Source: Phormidium tenue FACHB-1052
Lineage (GTDB): Bacteria; Cyanobacteriota; Cyanobacteriia; Phormidesmidales; Phormidesmidaceae
Assembly: GCF_014696675.1 (NCBI RefSeq)
Contig: NZ_JACJQN010000001.1
Coordinates: forward strand, 496,001 to 560,000
DNA length: 64,000 bases
Direction of reading: 5' to 3'
Every line of letters starts with the position of its first letter. Positions within the stretch are counted from its first letter, which is position 1. This document shows positions 56,639-64,000 of this stretch, in pieces. The notes under the pieces were generated by a model. It was not told the origin of the DNA. It saw only the letters and a list, made by a program, of their open reading frames with translations, and did not search any database. Both the position numbers and the translations under genes were made by a program.

Positions 56639-59050
56639 ATGGCTCGATCTTGGTTAACCCGGCTGCCGTTTCCTTCGAGGAAATCGTCGCATCCCTCAGG
56701 ACGCAGCAGGTCTGGGGGTAGTGTGATCAGTGGCTCACGGTCTCGTCAGTCGGCAGAGTCTCAGCCTGGGCCATCGGGCGAAAAGCCGGAGTCACCGCGC
56801 AGCTATCGGCCTCTGTTTTTGCGCCCTTTGTTTTGGGTGGTGCTGCTGGCTGGGGCGGGCATAGCCGGAGGCGGCACCCGCGCTTACCGCGTCATTGAGG
56901 CGACTAACGCCAGTTTGCCCGCTCCTGACCAGGCCCTCACCTACCAGCGCGACGGCACCATCACCATGACGTCGGCGGACGGGGTGATCTTGCAAAAGCT
57001 TGGCCCCGCCTCCCGCGAGACCATTACCTACGACTCGATGCCCGAGCACCTGGTGCAGGCCTTTATCGCCTCCGAAGACCAGCGCTTCTACGAGCACAGC
57101 GGGGTTGACTATCGGGGCATTGCCCGCGCTGTCTGGGCTAACGTGCAAAACCGCGATCTGGTGGAAGGGGCCAGCACCATTACCCAGCAGCTAGCTCGCA
57201 TCGTCTTTCTTGACCAAGAGCGGAGCTTTCAGCGCAAAATCAAAGAGGCCATGATGGCCACCAAGCTTGAAGAGAGCTTGACCAAAGAACAAATTATTGA
57301 GCGCTATCTCAACCTGGTATATCTCGGTTCTGGGGCCTACGGTGTAGCCGACGCCTCCTGGGTGTACTTCGGCAAAACCATCGACCAGCTCACGGTAGCT
57401 GAGTCGGCGATGATTGCCGGTATGGCCCCAGCCCCCAGCCTGTATTCCCCTACGGTCAATGCCGAGGCCGCCCGCAACCAGCGCGATCGCGTCATTCGCC
57501 GCATGCTAGCGACCGAAGCCATCAGCGGCGTCGAGGCAGAAGAGGCCATTACGGCAGAGGTGGCCGTCACCCCCAACCAGCCCAAGTTTCTCTACAGCGA
57601 GTTTCCCTACTTCACCATTTACATTCAAAAGCAGCTAGAGGCGCTGCTGCCCCCCGACCAGCTAGAAGCGGGCGGGCTAACGGTAGAAACCACCCTCAAC
57701 GTCGTTTGGCAACGCCGGGCTGAAGAAACCGTTGAAGACGCCGTCGCCCGCTACAGCGGTTGGCAGAATGTGGGGCAGGTCTCGCTAGTGGCCGTAGACC
57801 CCCGCAACGGCGAAATTAAGGCCATGGTCGGGGGCACCGATTTTACCAGTGAAAACCAGTTCAACCGGGTGACCCAGGCGCAGCGACAGCCGGGCTCTAC
57901 GTTTAAGACGTTTGTGTATGCGGCGGCGATCGCCGGGGGCATATCGCCCTACAAAAACTACATGGATGCCCGCTACGTAGTCGATGGCTACGAGCCAAAG
58001 AACTACGGCAAAGACTACAGCGGCAGCATGGAGTTGCTTCAGGCTCTGCGCAACTCGGTCAACATTGTGGCGGTGAAGCTGCTGGTGGATGTAGGCTTTG
58101 ACCCGGTGGTAAAACTGGCAGAGCGCATGGGTATTGAGTCGCCGCTGCTGCCCGCCTATTCTCTCGCCCTGGGCACCTCTGAGGTCAACCTGCTAGAGCT
58201 GACCAGCGCCTATGGCACCCTAGCCAACAAAGGCATTCATCGCCCCGCCCACGGCATTCGCCGGGTGCTGAACAGCAGCGGCGAGGTGATCTACGAGCGC
58301 CCTAACGAGTCGGAACAGGCGATCGATGCCGACAGCGCGGCGATTATGACCTGGATGCTGCGCGGCGTCGTAGAAGGCGGCACTGGCAGCAATGCCTACT
58401 TAGGGCGACCTGTTGCTGGCAAGACCGGCACCTCCGAAGAGTACCGTGACCTCTGGTTTGTCGGCTACATTCCCCAGCTGGTGGCTGGCGTGTGGATGGG
58501 CAACGACGACAATACCCCCACTAACGGTGCTAGCAGTATGGCAGCTGGGGTGTGGCGTAGCTTTATGGCTAAGCTCACTGACGATATCCCCGTTGAGCAG
58601 TTTCCCAGTGTGCCGCGGCTAGGTGGACGTGAGGGCAGCATTACCCTCAGCCCGGTCAAGCCCGGTCGCGTGATTGCTGAGAGTGGCCCGTCGCGATCGG
58701 CAGAGGCGGCCTCTAGCTCTGGCGGTGGAGAGCGCCGCCGATCGCGACGCTCAGAGAGCAGTTCTAATACGAGTAGTGGCGGTGAAGCCGCAGCGCCGCC
58801 GGCACGAGCCTCTAACAATAGCTCTAGCGGCAATAGCTCTAGCAGCAGACCACCGGCATCACCCGAACCGGCAGCCCCTGCCCCAGCGGCTCCTGCCCCA
58901 GCGGCTCCTGCTCCGGCCCCAGCCCCACCGCCGATCAATACTGCCCCACCTGCACCGGCCCCGGCGGCTCCCGCTCCGGCCCCAGCCCCGCCGCCGATTG
59001 TGGCACCGCCGCCGCCCCTCGTAGCTCCGCCGCCCGCCGATGGGGAATAG
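56639..59050 (+). CDS. Class A penicillin-binding protein (PBP1A)
   Basis: A bifunctional peptidoglycan polymerase of 803 residues. A positively charged N-terminus is followed by one membrane helix (about 65-85), a GT51 glycosyltransferase domain (EDQRFYEHSGVDYRGIARAVW...GASTITQQLARI) and a transpeptidase domain with SxxK in PGSTFKTF, SxN in NSVN and KTG in AGKTGTSEEY. The C-terminus is a ~130-residue Ser/Pro/Ala-rich tail with PAPAAPAPAAP repeats. The start is unclear (GTG 56621 or ATG 56639); I give the ATG. Confidence 0.93.
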   Translation: MARSWLTRLPFPSRKSSHPSGRSRSGGSVISGSRSRQSAESQPGPSGEKPESPRSYRPLFLRPLFWVVLLAGAGIAGGGTRAYRVIEATNASLPAPDQALTYQRDGTITMTSADGVILQKLGPASRETITYDSMPEHLVQAFIASEDQRFYEHSGVDYRGIARAVWANVQNRDLVEGASTITQQLARIVFLDQERSFQRKIKEAMMATKLEESLTKEQIIERYLNLVYLGSGAYGVADASWVYFGKTIDQLTVAESAMIAGMAPAPSLYSPTVNAEAARNQRDRVIRRMLATEAISGVEAEEAITAEVAVTPNQPKFLYSEFPYFTIYIQKQLEALLPPDQLEAGGLTVETTLNVVWQRRAEETVEDAVARYSGWQNVGQVSLVAVDPRNGEIKAMVGGTDFTSENQFNRVTQAQRQPGSTFKTFVYAAAIAGGISPYKNYMDARYVVDGYEPKNYGKDYSGSMELLQALRNSVNIVAVKLLVDVGFDPVVKLAERMGIESPLLPAYSLALGTSEVNLLELTSAYGTLANKGIHRPAHGIRRVLNSSGEVIYERPNESEQAIDADSAAIMTWMLRGVVEGGTGSNAYLGRPVAGKTGTSEEYRDLWFVGYIPQLVAGVWMGNDDNTPTNGASSMAAGVWRSFMAKLTDDIPVEQFPSVPRLGGREGSITLSPVKPGRVIAESGPSRSAEAASSSGGGERRRSRRSESSSNTSSGGEAAAPPARASNNSSSGNSSSSRPPASPEPAAPAPAAPAPAAPAPAPAPPPINTAPPAPAPAAPAPAPAPPPIVAPPPPLVAPPPADGE

Positions 59051-59179
59051 GCCTTGGGGTAGAGTGCTGAGCTACAACCAAGCCCTACAGACCTCTCAAG
59101 GGTCAGACCTGGGGGTGATCCCTAGGGGTAACCTGCCGTCGTAGGATGATACACAACTGATTTTGGAGTTTAGTTAGCT

Positions 59180-59377
59180 ATGTCACTCTATTTTGCGACC
59201 GCAGGTGAAGCTGCCGCAGGTTCGTCGTTTGTGCTGGTGTATGTAGTGGGCTTCATCGCCGCAGTCACCATTGGCTCTGTCGCCTGGTACAACTCCAAGC
59301 GCCCCGCAGGCTGGGAAAACAAAGAGAAGCCTGACTTTGTTCCCACTGTCAATGCAGAGGAAGGCGAGGAGGTTTAG
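59180..59377 (+). CDS. psb35: Psb35-like photosystem II assembly protein
   Basis: A 65-residue protein with one membrane helix (about 15-38) and a conserved tail VAWYNSKRPAGWENKEKPDFVP. The size and tail recall Psb35 (Synechocystis ssl2148), which stabilises the CP47 module and its Hlips. I rely on memory of that short protein, so the assignment is moderate. Confidence 0.6.
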   Translation: MSLYFATAGEAAAGSSFVLVYVVGFIAAVTIGSVAWYNSKRPAGWENKEKPDFVPTVNAEEGEEV

Positions 59378-59538
59378 GCCATCTGCAATCGCTACAGCTT
59401 CAGCCTCACTGCGGGCTAGGGGCATAGGGATGGCGTTTTAGCGATCGCGCTGCCGTCTGAGCTGTGGGCTTGGGCGGCGATTGTCTTGCGATTTTTCAGC
59501 GATCGCTATCTCTGGTAGGGCAGGTCATCCAGGCAGGC

Positions 59539-59733
59539 TTAATCAACTACCCGCAGTCGTCCCTGGCGAATCGCTTCAAATACCCGCTGGGCCGTAGCGT
59601 GGTCTTGATTGCTCAGGGTGGGCTGGCTGAGCAAATTCTCCATCAGCTCTCGCTGCACCTGGCGACTAATGCGGCGTTCGGCAAAGATTTGATCGACGAG
59701 GGCTTTGAGCGACTGGCTGGTGGTTTGAGGCAT
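59539..59733 (-). CDS. Small conserved cyanobacterial protein
   Basis: A 64-residue helical protein (MPQTTSQSLKALVDQIFAERRISRQVQRELMENLLSQPTLSNQD and on, split here as described) of unknown function. It is soluble and resembles short conserved cyanobacterial hypotheticals. The ATG at 59733 fits better than 59766. It lies alone between psb35 and the potC end. Confidence 0.6.
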   Translation of the reverse strand: MPQTTSQSLKALVDQIFAERRISRQVQRELMENLLSQPTLSNQDHATAQRVFEAIRQGRLRVVD

Positions 59734-60026
59734 GGTGACGACCTGAACTATTGAGGCTATACCCAATATCGCCTGTAACTCCCAATTGCAGAGTGATACA
59801 GCCTTTTCTCAAGCATGATCCTAAGCTGGTCACGCGGTGACAGACCGCAGCTCTAGCTGTGGTTTAGATCACTGCAAAATAGTTTCTATGCTGTAGGCCA
59901 AGCGGCGGCTGAATTGATTGACGCAAACAAATCAAGCTTAATGAGGCGATCGGCCCAGCTATTGCATCTTCTCTACAGAAGCCCAAACCTGCCAGTAGGT
60001 TCCCCAGATCAGAGTCGATGATGGCT

Positions 60027-60821
60027 TTAGGTTTTCTGGCGCTGGCGATCGCCCCAGTAGCGCACATACTCGGCTATCCCGGCCAGCAGAGCAGAGCCCA
60101 AAATTAACACTACGCTGAGGGCATTGATATCGGGCTTAACCCCAGTGCGTACCCGGCTAAAGATTTCGATAGGCAGAGGGTTAGCGCCGCCCCCAGCGGT
60201 AAAGCTAGAGATCAGCAGGTCATCCATGCTGAGCACAAAGGCCAGCAGACAGCCCGCCAAAATCCCCGGTGCTAGCTGGGGTAGCAGCACTTTGAACAGA
60301 GCCTGGGTGTGGGTTGCCCCTAAATCTAGGGCGGCTTCTTCGAGGTTGGGGTCAAGACGCTGGATGCGGCTAGATACCACTACTGCAATGTAGGCCAGGC
60401 AAAACACCATGTGCGCGGCAATGATGGTGGCCAGACTGAGGGGTACTGCTACCGACGCCAAAAACACCAGGGTCGCCACCGCGATCGCAATGTCAGGAAT
60501 AATCAGCGGCAGATACGACATGCCCCGATACAGCCCCTTACCTGGGAACCGATGGCGGGCCAAACCAATCGCCATCAGCGTGCCCAGCACCGCCGAAATC
60601 GCCACCGCCACGATCGCAATGATCAGACTATCTTGCAGGGCAGCCAGCAGACGGCGATCGCTAAACAGCGATTGGTACCAGCGCAGGCTAAAGCCGCCCC
60701 AGCTAGCGCTGTAGCGCGAGTCGCTAAAGCTGTATGCTCCCAGCACAATGATCGGGAAGTACATGAAGGCGTACATCAGCGCGGTGAAAAGGCTGGGCCA
60801 GGTGACGGAGCGGGATGGCAT
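60027..60821 (-). CDS. potC: Spermidine/putrescine ABC permease PotC
   Basis: A 264-residue permease with six helices and EAA loop EEAALDLGATHTQALFKVLLPQL. ATG at 60821 (MPSRSVTWPSLFT) starts the standard PotC. The frame is open far upstream, but those residues are antisense or out-of-frame translations of potB. Together with potB it forms the membrane channel for polyamine import. Confidence 0.9.
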   Translation of the reverse strand: MPSRSVTWPSLFTALMYAFMYFPIIVLGAYSFSDSRYSASWGGFSLRWYQSLFSDRRLLAALQDSLIIAIVAVAISAVLGTLMAIGLARHRFPGKGLYRGMSYLPLIIPDIAIAVATLVFLASVAVPLSLATIIAAHMVFCLAYIAVVVSSRIQRLDPNLEEAALDLGATHTQALFKVLLPQLAPGILAGCLLAFVLSMDDLLISSFTAGGGANPLPIEIFSRVRTGVKPDINALSVVLILGSALLAGIAEYVRYWGDRQRQKT

Positions 60822-60847
60822 AGGTGAAGAGTGAGGGGGATGGGGAG

Positions 60848-61750
60848 TCAGGCTTCGGTGACGGTGTTGCGATCGCCGTAGCGGATCAGGAGGGCGATCG
60901 CCAGGCTGACCGCCAAAATCAGCACCATGCTGAGGGCTGAGCCAAACCCCCAGGCGCGGGTGGGGCCGAGAAACTGGTTGTAAATCAGTCGCGAAATATT
61001 CATCGACGAGGCCCCACCGAGCAATGTAGGCACGACAAAATCGCTGAGGGTGCTGATGAATACCAGCAGGCTGGCCGCTGCGATGCCGGGCAGGGTTTGG
61101 GGCACAGTGATTTTCCAAAAGCACTGGCGGGGGGTAGCCCCCAGGTCAGCCGCCGCTTCTAACAGCCGGGTGTCGAGCTTTTCGAGAGATGCGTAAAGAA
61201 TCAGCACCATGTAGGGCAAAAAGCTGTAGGTGAGGCCAATAAACACCGCCGTCGGTGTATTGAGCCAGTTTTGGGCAGGTAGCCCGATCGCCGTCAGCAT
61301 CGCGTTGAGCACGCCGCTGGGGCGCAGAATGGTCGTCCAGGCATAGGCCCGCAGCAGCGACGACGTCCACAGCGGCATAATAAAGGCCACCAGCAACAGG
61401 TTACGCCACCGCTGGGGCGACATCAGCGCCAGCCAGTAGGCCACCGGGAAGCCCAGCAGCAGGCACAGCGCTGTCGAGCCGACCGCAAACGCCACCGATC
61501 GCCCAATCACCCGCAGGTACACCGGCTGCAAAATTTGCAGGTAGTTGCCCAGGCCATAGCCTTCGCTGGGCTGCCCCAGCCGCAGCCCCGGCACCAGGCT
61601 GATCTCAAGAATCAGCAAGGTGGGCAGCACCAGCAGCACCAGCAGCCACACCCCCGCTGGCCCCAGCAGTGTCACCGGCCCCAGCCAGCGTCGAGGGGCA
61701 AGGCGATCGGCCCAGGTGGTCGAGGGAGTAGGGGAGGGGGCAGGGGTCAT
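60848..61750 (-). CDS. potB: Spermidine/putrescine ABC permease PotB
   Basis: A 300-residue permease with the EAA loop LEAAADLGATPRQCFWKITVPQT. I choose the ATG at 61750 because the residues from an upstream ATG at 61789 are encoded by the hairpin repeat 61778-61819 and not conserved. It overlaps none of its neighbours and is 26 bases from potC. Confidence 0.9.
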   Translation of the reverse strand: MTPAPSPTPSTTWADRLAPRRWLGPVTLLGPAGVWLLVLLVLPTLLILEISLVPGLRLGQPSEGYGLGNYLQILQPVYLRVIGRSVAFAVGSTALCLLLGFPVAYWLALMSPQRWRNLLLVAFIMPLWTSSLLRAYAWTTILRPSGVLNAMLTAIGLPAQNWLNTPTAVFIGLTYSFLPYMVLILYASLEKLDTRLLEAAADLGATPRQCFWKITVPQTLPGIAAASLLVFISTLSDFVVPTLLGGASSMNISRLIYNQFLGPTRAWGFGSALSMVLILAVSLAIALLIRYGDRNTVTEA

Positions 61751-61777
61751 GGGGGAGGAGCCTGTAGAAATGCAAAA

Positions 61778-61819
61778 TTCAAAGTTCAAAATTCAAAACT
61801 TTGAATTTTGAACTTTGAA
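61778..61819. repeat. 20 bp perfect hairpin repeat between potD and potB
   Basis: TTCAAAGTTCAAAATTCAAA (61778-61797) and its exact complement (61800-61819) are separated by only 2 bases. It lies 5 bases after the potD stop, just before potB. It belongs to the AATTCAAAATTC repeat type and is flanked on its left by a G-rich tract (GGAGTAGGGGAGGGGGCAGG). Confidence 0.8.
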
Positions 61820-61823
61820 GTCT

Positions 61824-62987
61824 CTAAGCGCTGGTCACTTCAGTCCAAAACTGGTCAAACAGATCGGTGCTGGCGGTATTGACGGCCACAATGCCTTCGC
61901 TCTTAGCCAAAATCTCATCAGGGGGATAAAGGTCGGCGTTGTTTTGAATATCAGCGGGCAGCAGGTCAAAGGCAGCCTGGTTGGCGGTGGCAAAGAACAG
62001 GCGCTCTACGGCGGAGCTAGCCACCTCTGGCTCCAGCAGAAAGTTGATCCACTGGTAGGCGGCATCGACGTTGGGAGCGGTGGCAGGGATCGCTAGGGTG
62101 TCAGTCCACAGGGATGCTCCGCTGGCGGGAATGATGTACTGCATGCGCTCGTCTTCGAGGGTGAGGGCGATCGCATCACTGGAGTAGGCCATCGACACGC
62201 TCAGGTCGCCACTGAGCAACTCATTCTCAAAGCCCGTAGTCTTAAAGGCCGCGATATGGGGCCGCAACTCTAGCAGGCGGTTGTAGGCGGCTTCAATCTC
62301 GTCTGGGTTGTTGGAGTTGTAGGAGTAGCCCAGCGACTTGAGGGTGGCTCCCAGGGTTTCGCGCATATCGTCCAGCATGGTGATACGGCGGGAAAGTTGA
62401 GCCTGGTTATCCCAGAGAAAGTTCCAGTCGGTGGGTTCGCCGGGGGAGGCCTCGCGGTTGTAGAGCAGCCCCGTGGTGCCCCAGCAGAAGGGCACGCTGT
62501 GGGCGTTGTTGGGGTCGTAGGCGGGGTTACTCCACTGAGCTCTGAGATTTTCTAGCCCAGTAATACGGCTTTGATCGAGAGCGGTGAGCAAGTCTAGCTC
62601 CAGCATTTCCGACACCATATAGTCGGAGGGGTAAATGATGCTGTAGGCGTCGCCGCCCCCCGCCTGTAGACGGGTGAGCATGATCTCGTTGGAATCGTAT
62701 ATGTCGACGACCACCGGAATGCCCGTGCGTTCGGTAAAGGCCTGGGCAAGGCCATCATCGGTGTAGTTGGCCCAGGTGTAAATGTGCAGAGCGCCGTCGT
62801 TTGAACCCCCACCCGCCGGTGGCCCCGCCAGGTTTTGGCGGCAGTTGGCTGCTGCCAAGCCTGTTACGACCGCTGCTGACCCCTGCAAAAACCGCCGCCG
62901 ACTCACGGCAAAACGGCGCGAGTCGGCGGGCGTTTGTAGTCGCGTTCCAGGCACAGGCATTCTCCAGGGGGTTAAGGGGCTAGACAT
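61824..62987 (-). CDS. potD: Spermidine/putrescine-binding protein PotD (Tat-exported)
   Basis: A 387-residue polyamine-binding protein. A twin-arginine motif (SRRRFLQG, about 29-36) and a hydrophobic stretch ending in the lipobox LAAANC show export by Tat and lipid anchoring. The mature part has HIYTWANYTDDGLAQAF, GGDAYSIIYPSDYMVSEML and WGTTGLLYN typical of PotD/PotF. It delivers polyamines to PotABC. Confidence 0.93.
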   Translation of the reverse strand: MSSPLTPWRMPVPGTRLQTPADSRRFAVSRRRFLQGSAAVVTGLAAANCRQNLAGPPAGGGSNDGALHIYTWANYTDDGLAQAFTERTGIPVVVDIYDSNEIMLTRLQAGGGDAYSIIYPSDYMVSEMLELDLLTALDQSRITGLENLRAQWSNPAYDPNNAHSVPFCWGTTGLLYNREASPGEPTDWNFLWDNQAQLSRRITMLDDMRETLGATLKSLGYSYNSNNPDEIEAAYNRLLELRPHIAAFKTTGFENELLSGDLSVSMAYSSDAIALTLEDERMQYIIPASGASLWTDTLAIPATAPNVDAAYQWINFLLEPEVASSAVERLFFATANQAAFDLLPADIQNNADLYPPDEILAKSEGIVAVNTASTDLFDQFWTEVTSA

Positions 62988-63111
62988 AGCAGCGGTCGCC
63001 GCCGTCTTTAGCGCGAAGAGGGAGCGACCTTACCTTTAGTTTCTAAGTATATGGCGATCGGCCTGGGGTAACGCTCGATCGCCGCGATCGCCGCCCCAAA
63101 GTCACCGCCGC

Positions 63112-64000
63112 CTAGGCCGCATCAAGCACCAGGCAATCGTCGGCGGCCCAGTGCACATACACGGCGGTATCAACTCCCACCAGCGATTCGGCCCGGTTGG
63201 GCTGGCGCACCATCAGCGTTTCGCCTGAGCCCAGACGCACTACGCAGTGGAGGTGGGTACCCAGATACATCAGATGGCTAATGTGCCCCTGATAGCAGTT
63301 ATTAGCGGCAGTCGGCGCGCTGAGGCTAAGGTTAATTTTTTCGGGTCGCACACTCACAACCACGGTCTGAGCCTTGCTGCTGTCGGCTGCGCAGGCCAGC
63401 ACCCGCAGACCACTGCCGGTAGTGACTTGCACCTGGCGGGGATAGACCTGATCAATGCGCCCAGGCAGCAGGTTGGTATCGCCAATAAAATCAGCGACAA
63501 AGGCGGTACGAGGGCGATCGTAGATGTCGCTGGGGGTGCCGATCTGCTCAATCTGACCGTTGTTCATCACGGCGATGCGGTTAGAGAGCGATAGAGCCTC
63601 CTCCTGATCGTGGGTGACCATAATAAAGGTGATGCCTAGCTGGCGGTGCAGGGTAGTCAGCTCGACCTGCATCTGCTTGCGCAGCTTTTGGTCGAGGGCA
63701 CCCAGAGGCTCGTCGAGCAGCATTACCGCTGGGTGGTTGACCAAGGCGCGGGCCAGCGCCACCCGCTGCTGCTGCCCACCAGACAGTTGGGCGGGATAGC
63801 GGGTGGCCATAGATTCCAGGCGCACCAGGCGCAGGGCTTCGGCAACGCGATCGCGCACCTGGGCCGATGCCACGCGGCGAATTTTGAGGCCAAAGGCAAT
63901 ATTGTCTTTGACCGTCATGTGGTCAAACAGGGCATAGCTCTGAAAGACCGTGTTGACGGGGCGGCGGTGGGCGGGCACGGTGCTCACGTTGGCCCCCTGA
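63112..64000 (-). CDS. potA: Spermidine/putrescine ABC ATPase PotA (5' part outside the window)
   Basis: The frame runs off the right end; about 296 residues are visible. The Walker A part lies beyond the edge. The visible portion has the Q-loop NTVFQSYALFDHMTV, signature [15 protein letters not shown], Walker B VMLLDEPLGALD, H-loop VTHDQEEAL and the C-terminal TOBE domain (VVSVRPEKINLSL). The GTG at 63987 is an internal codon, not the true start. It is the first gene of potADBC. Confidence 0.93.
   Translation of the reverse strand, partial: QGANVSTVPAHRRPVNTVFQSYALFDHMTVKDNIAFGLKIRRVASAQVRDRVAEALRLVRLESMATRYPAQLSGGQQQRVALARALVNHPAVMLLDEPLGALDQKLRKQMQVELTTLHRQLGITFIMVTHDQEEALSLSNRIAVMNNGQIEQIGTPSDIYDRPRTAFVADFIGDTNLLPGRIDQVYPRQVQVTTGSGLRVLACAADSSKAQTVVVSVRPEKINLSLSAPTAANNCYQGHISHLMYLGTHLHCVVRLGSGETLMVRQPNRAESLVGVDTAVYVHWAADDCLVLDAA

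Noticed and set aside
60822-61124. N-terminal 100 residues of the long frame containing potC
   Set aside because: This part lies within the potB gene in another frame; PotC begins at 60821.
61751-61789. Upstream ATG giving a 13-residue extension of PotB
   Set aside because: Encoded by the hairpin repeat; not in the family.
1-64000. CRISPR array, tRNA, rRNA or intact insertion sequence
   Set aside because: No regular repeat-spacer pattern, no cloverleaf-like sequence with CCA-type stems noticed, and no transposase frame seen. A tRNAscan or covariance search was not possible.

Overview
The window is a 64 kb piece of a cyanobacterial chromosome with moderately high GC. Direct evidence is a full photoprotection set (orange carotenoid protein, its recovery protein and two high-light-inducible proteins), chlorophyll synthase, a Psb35-like photosystem II factor, many cyanobacteria-specific families (DUF2358, DUF2499/Ycf49, DUF3593, DUF2862, LabA) and dozens of copies of the HIP1 octamer GCGATCGC. 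Base composition, gene content and C-rich/G-rich intergenic repeats suggest a filamentous Leptolyngbya/Nodosilinea-like lineage; that placement is inference. I see no rRNA, tRNA, CRISPR array, intact insertion sequence or prophage.

Layout. 1-9.5 kb, minus strand: truncated DASS/SLC13 permease, amidase, pyruvate dehydrogenase E2, YlqD-like protein, acyl-ACP/CoA synthetase, cupin, GGDEF-EAL protein. 9.9-15.6 kb: Ser/Thr kinase with TPRs, transglutaminase-like protein, a small zinc-ribbon protein with a structured leader, cytosine deaminase, CAP-domain lipoprotein. 15.9-19.1 kb: SDR enzyme, then hli-hli facing frp and ocp, with a perfect HLR1 (RpaB) site before the first hli. 19.4-28.4 kb: nfu, serS, two tandem paralogous membrane proteins, a NatFGH/BgtA-type amino-acid ABC transporter, ComF. 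28.8-44.3 kb: PEP-synthase-like protein, glutathione peroxidase, CsaB, Ycf49/DUF3593 pair, then a long minus-strand run (lepB, metG, labA, lptC, tenA, gor), cysteine synthase, CbbY-like HAD, a second TenA, and a VapBC module with a palindromic operator. 44.4-53.6 kb: Cof-type HAD, polysaccharide deacetylase, two peptide-ABC permeases, 7TM-HD phosphohydrolase, a peptidoglycan-binding protein, hisF. 53.7-64 kb: DUF2862, ArsA-like protein, chlG, PBP1A, Psb35-like protein, and a potADBC polyamine transporter that runs off the right edge.

Functionally the region is core metabolism plus light-stress management. OCP binds phycobilisomes and quenches; FRP reverses this; Hlips protect chlorophyll proteins made with ChlG; glutathione reductase and peroxidase handle peroxide. 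Nitrogen import is represented by the Nat and Pot transporters and pyrimidine salvage by CodA.

I did not find an unmistakable new multi-gene system. The best leads are small: a possible independent RNA or attenuator before the zinc-ribbon gene (about 13,030-13,147), an ArsA-like ATPase whose P-loop lacks the usual lysine next to chlG, a PEP-synthase-like protein with an eroded ATP-binding half, and a dispersed family of two-part intergenic repeats that sits mostly at convergent gene ends and in places supplies coding sequence.
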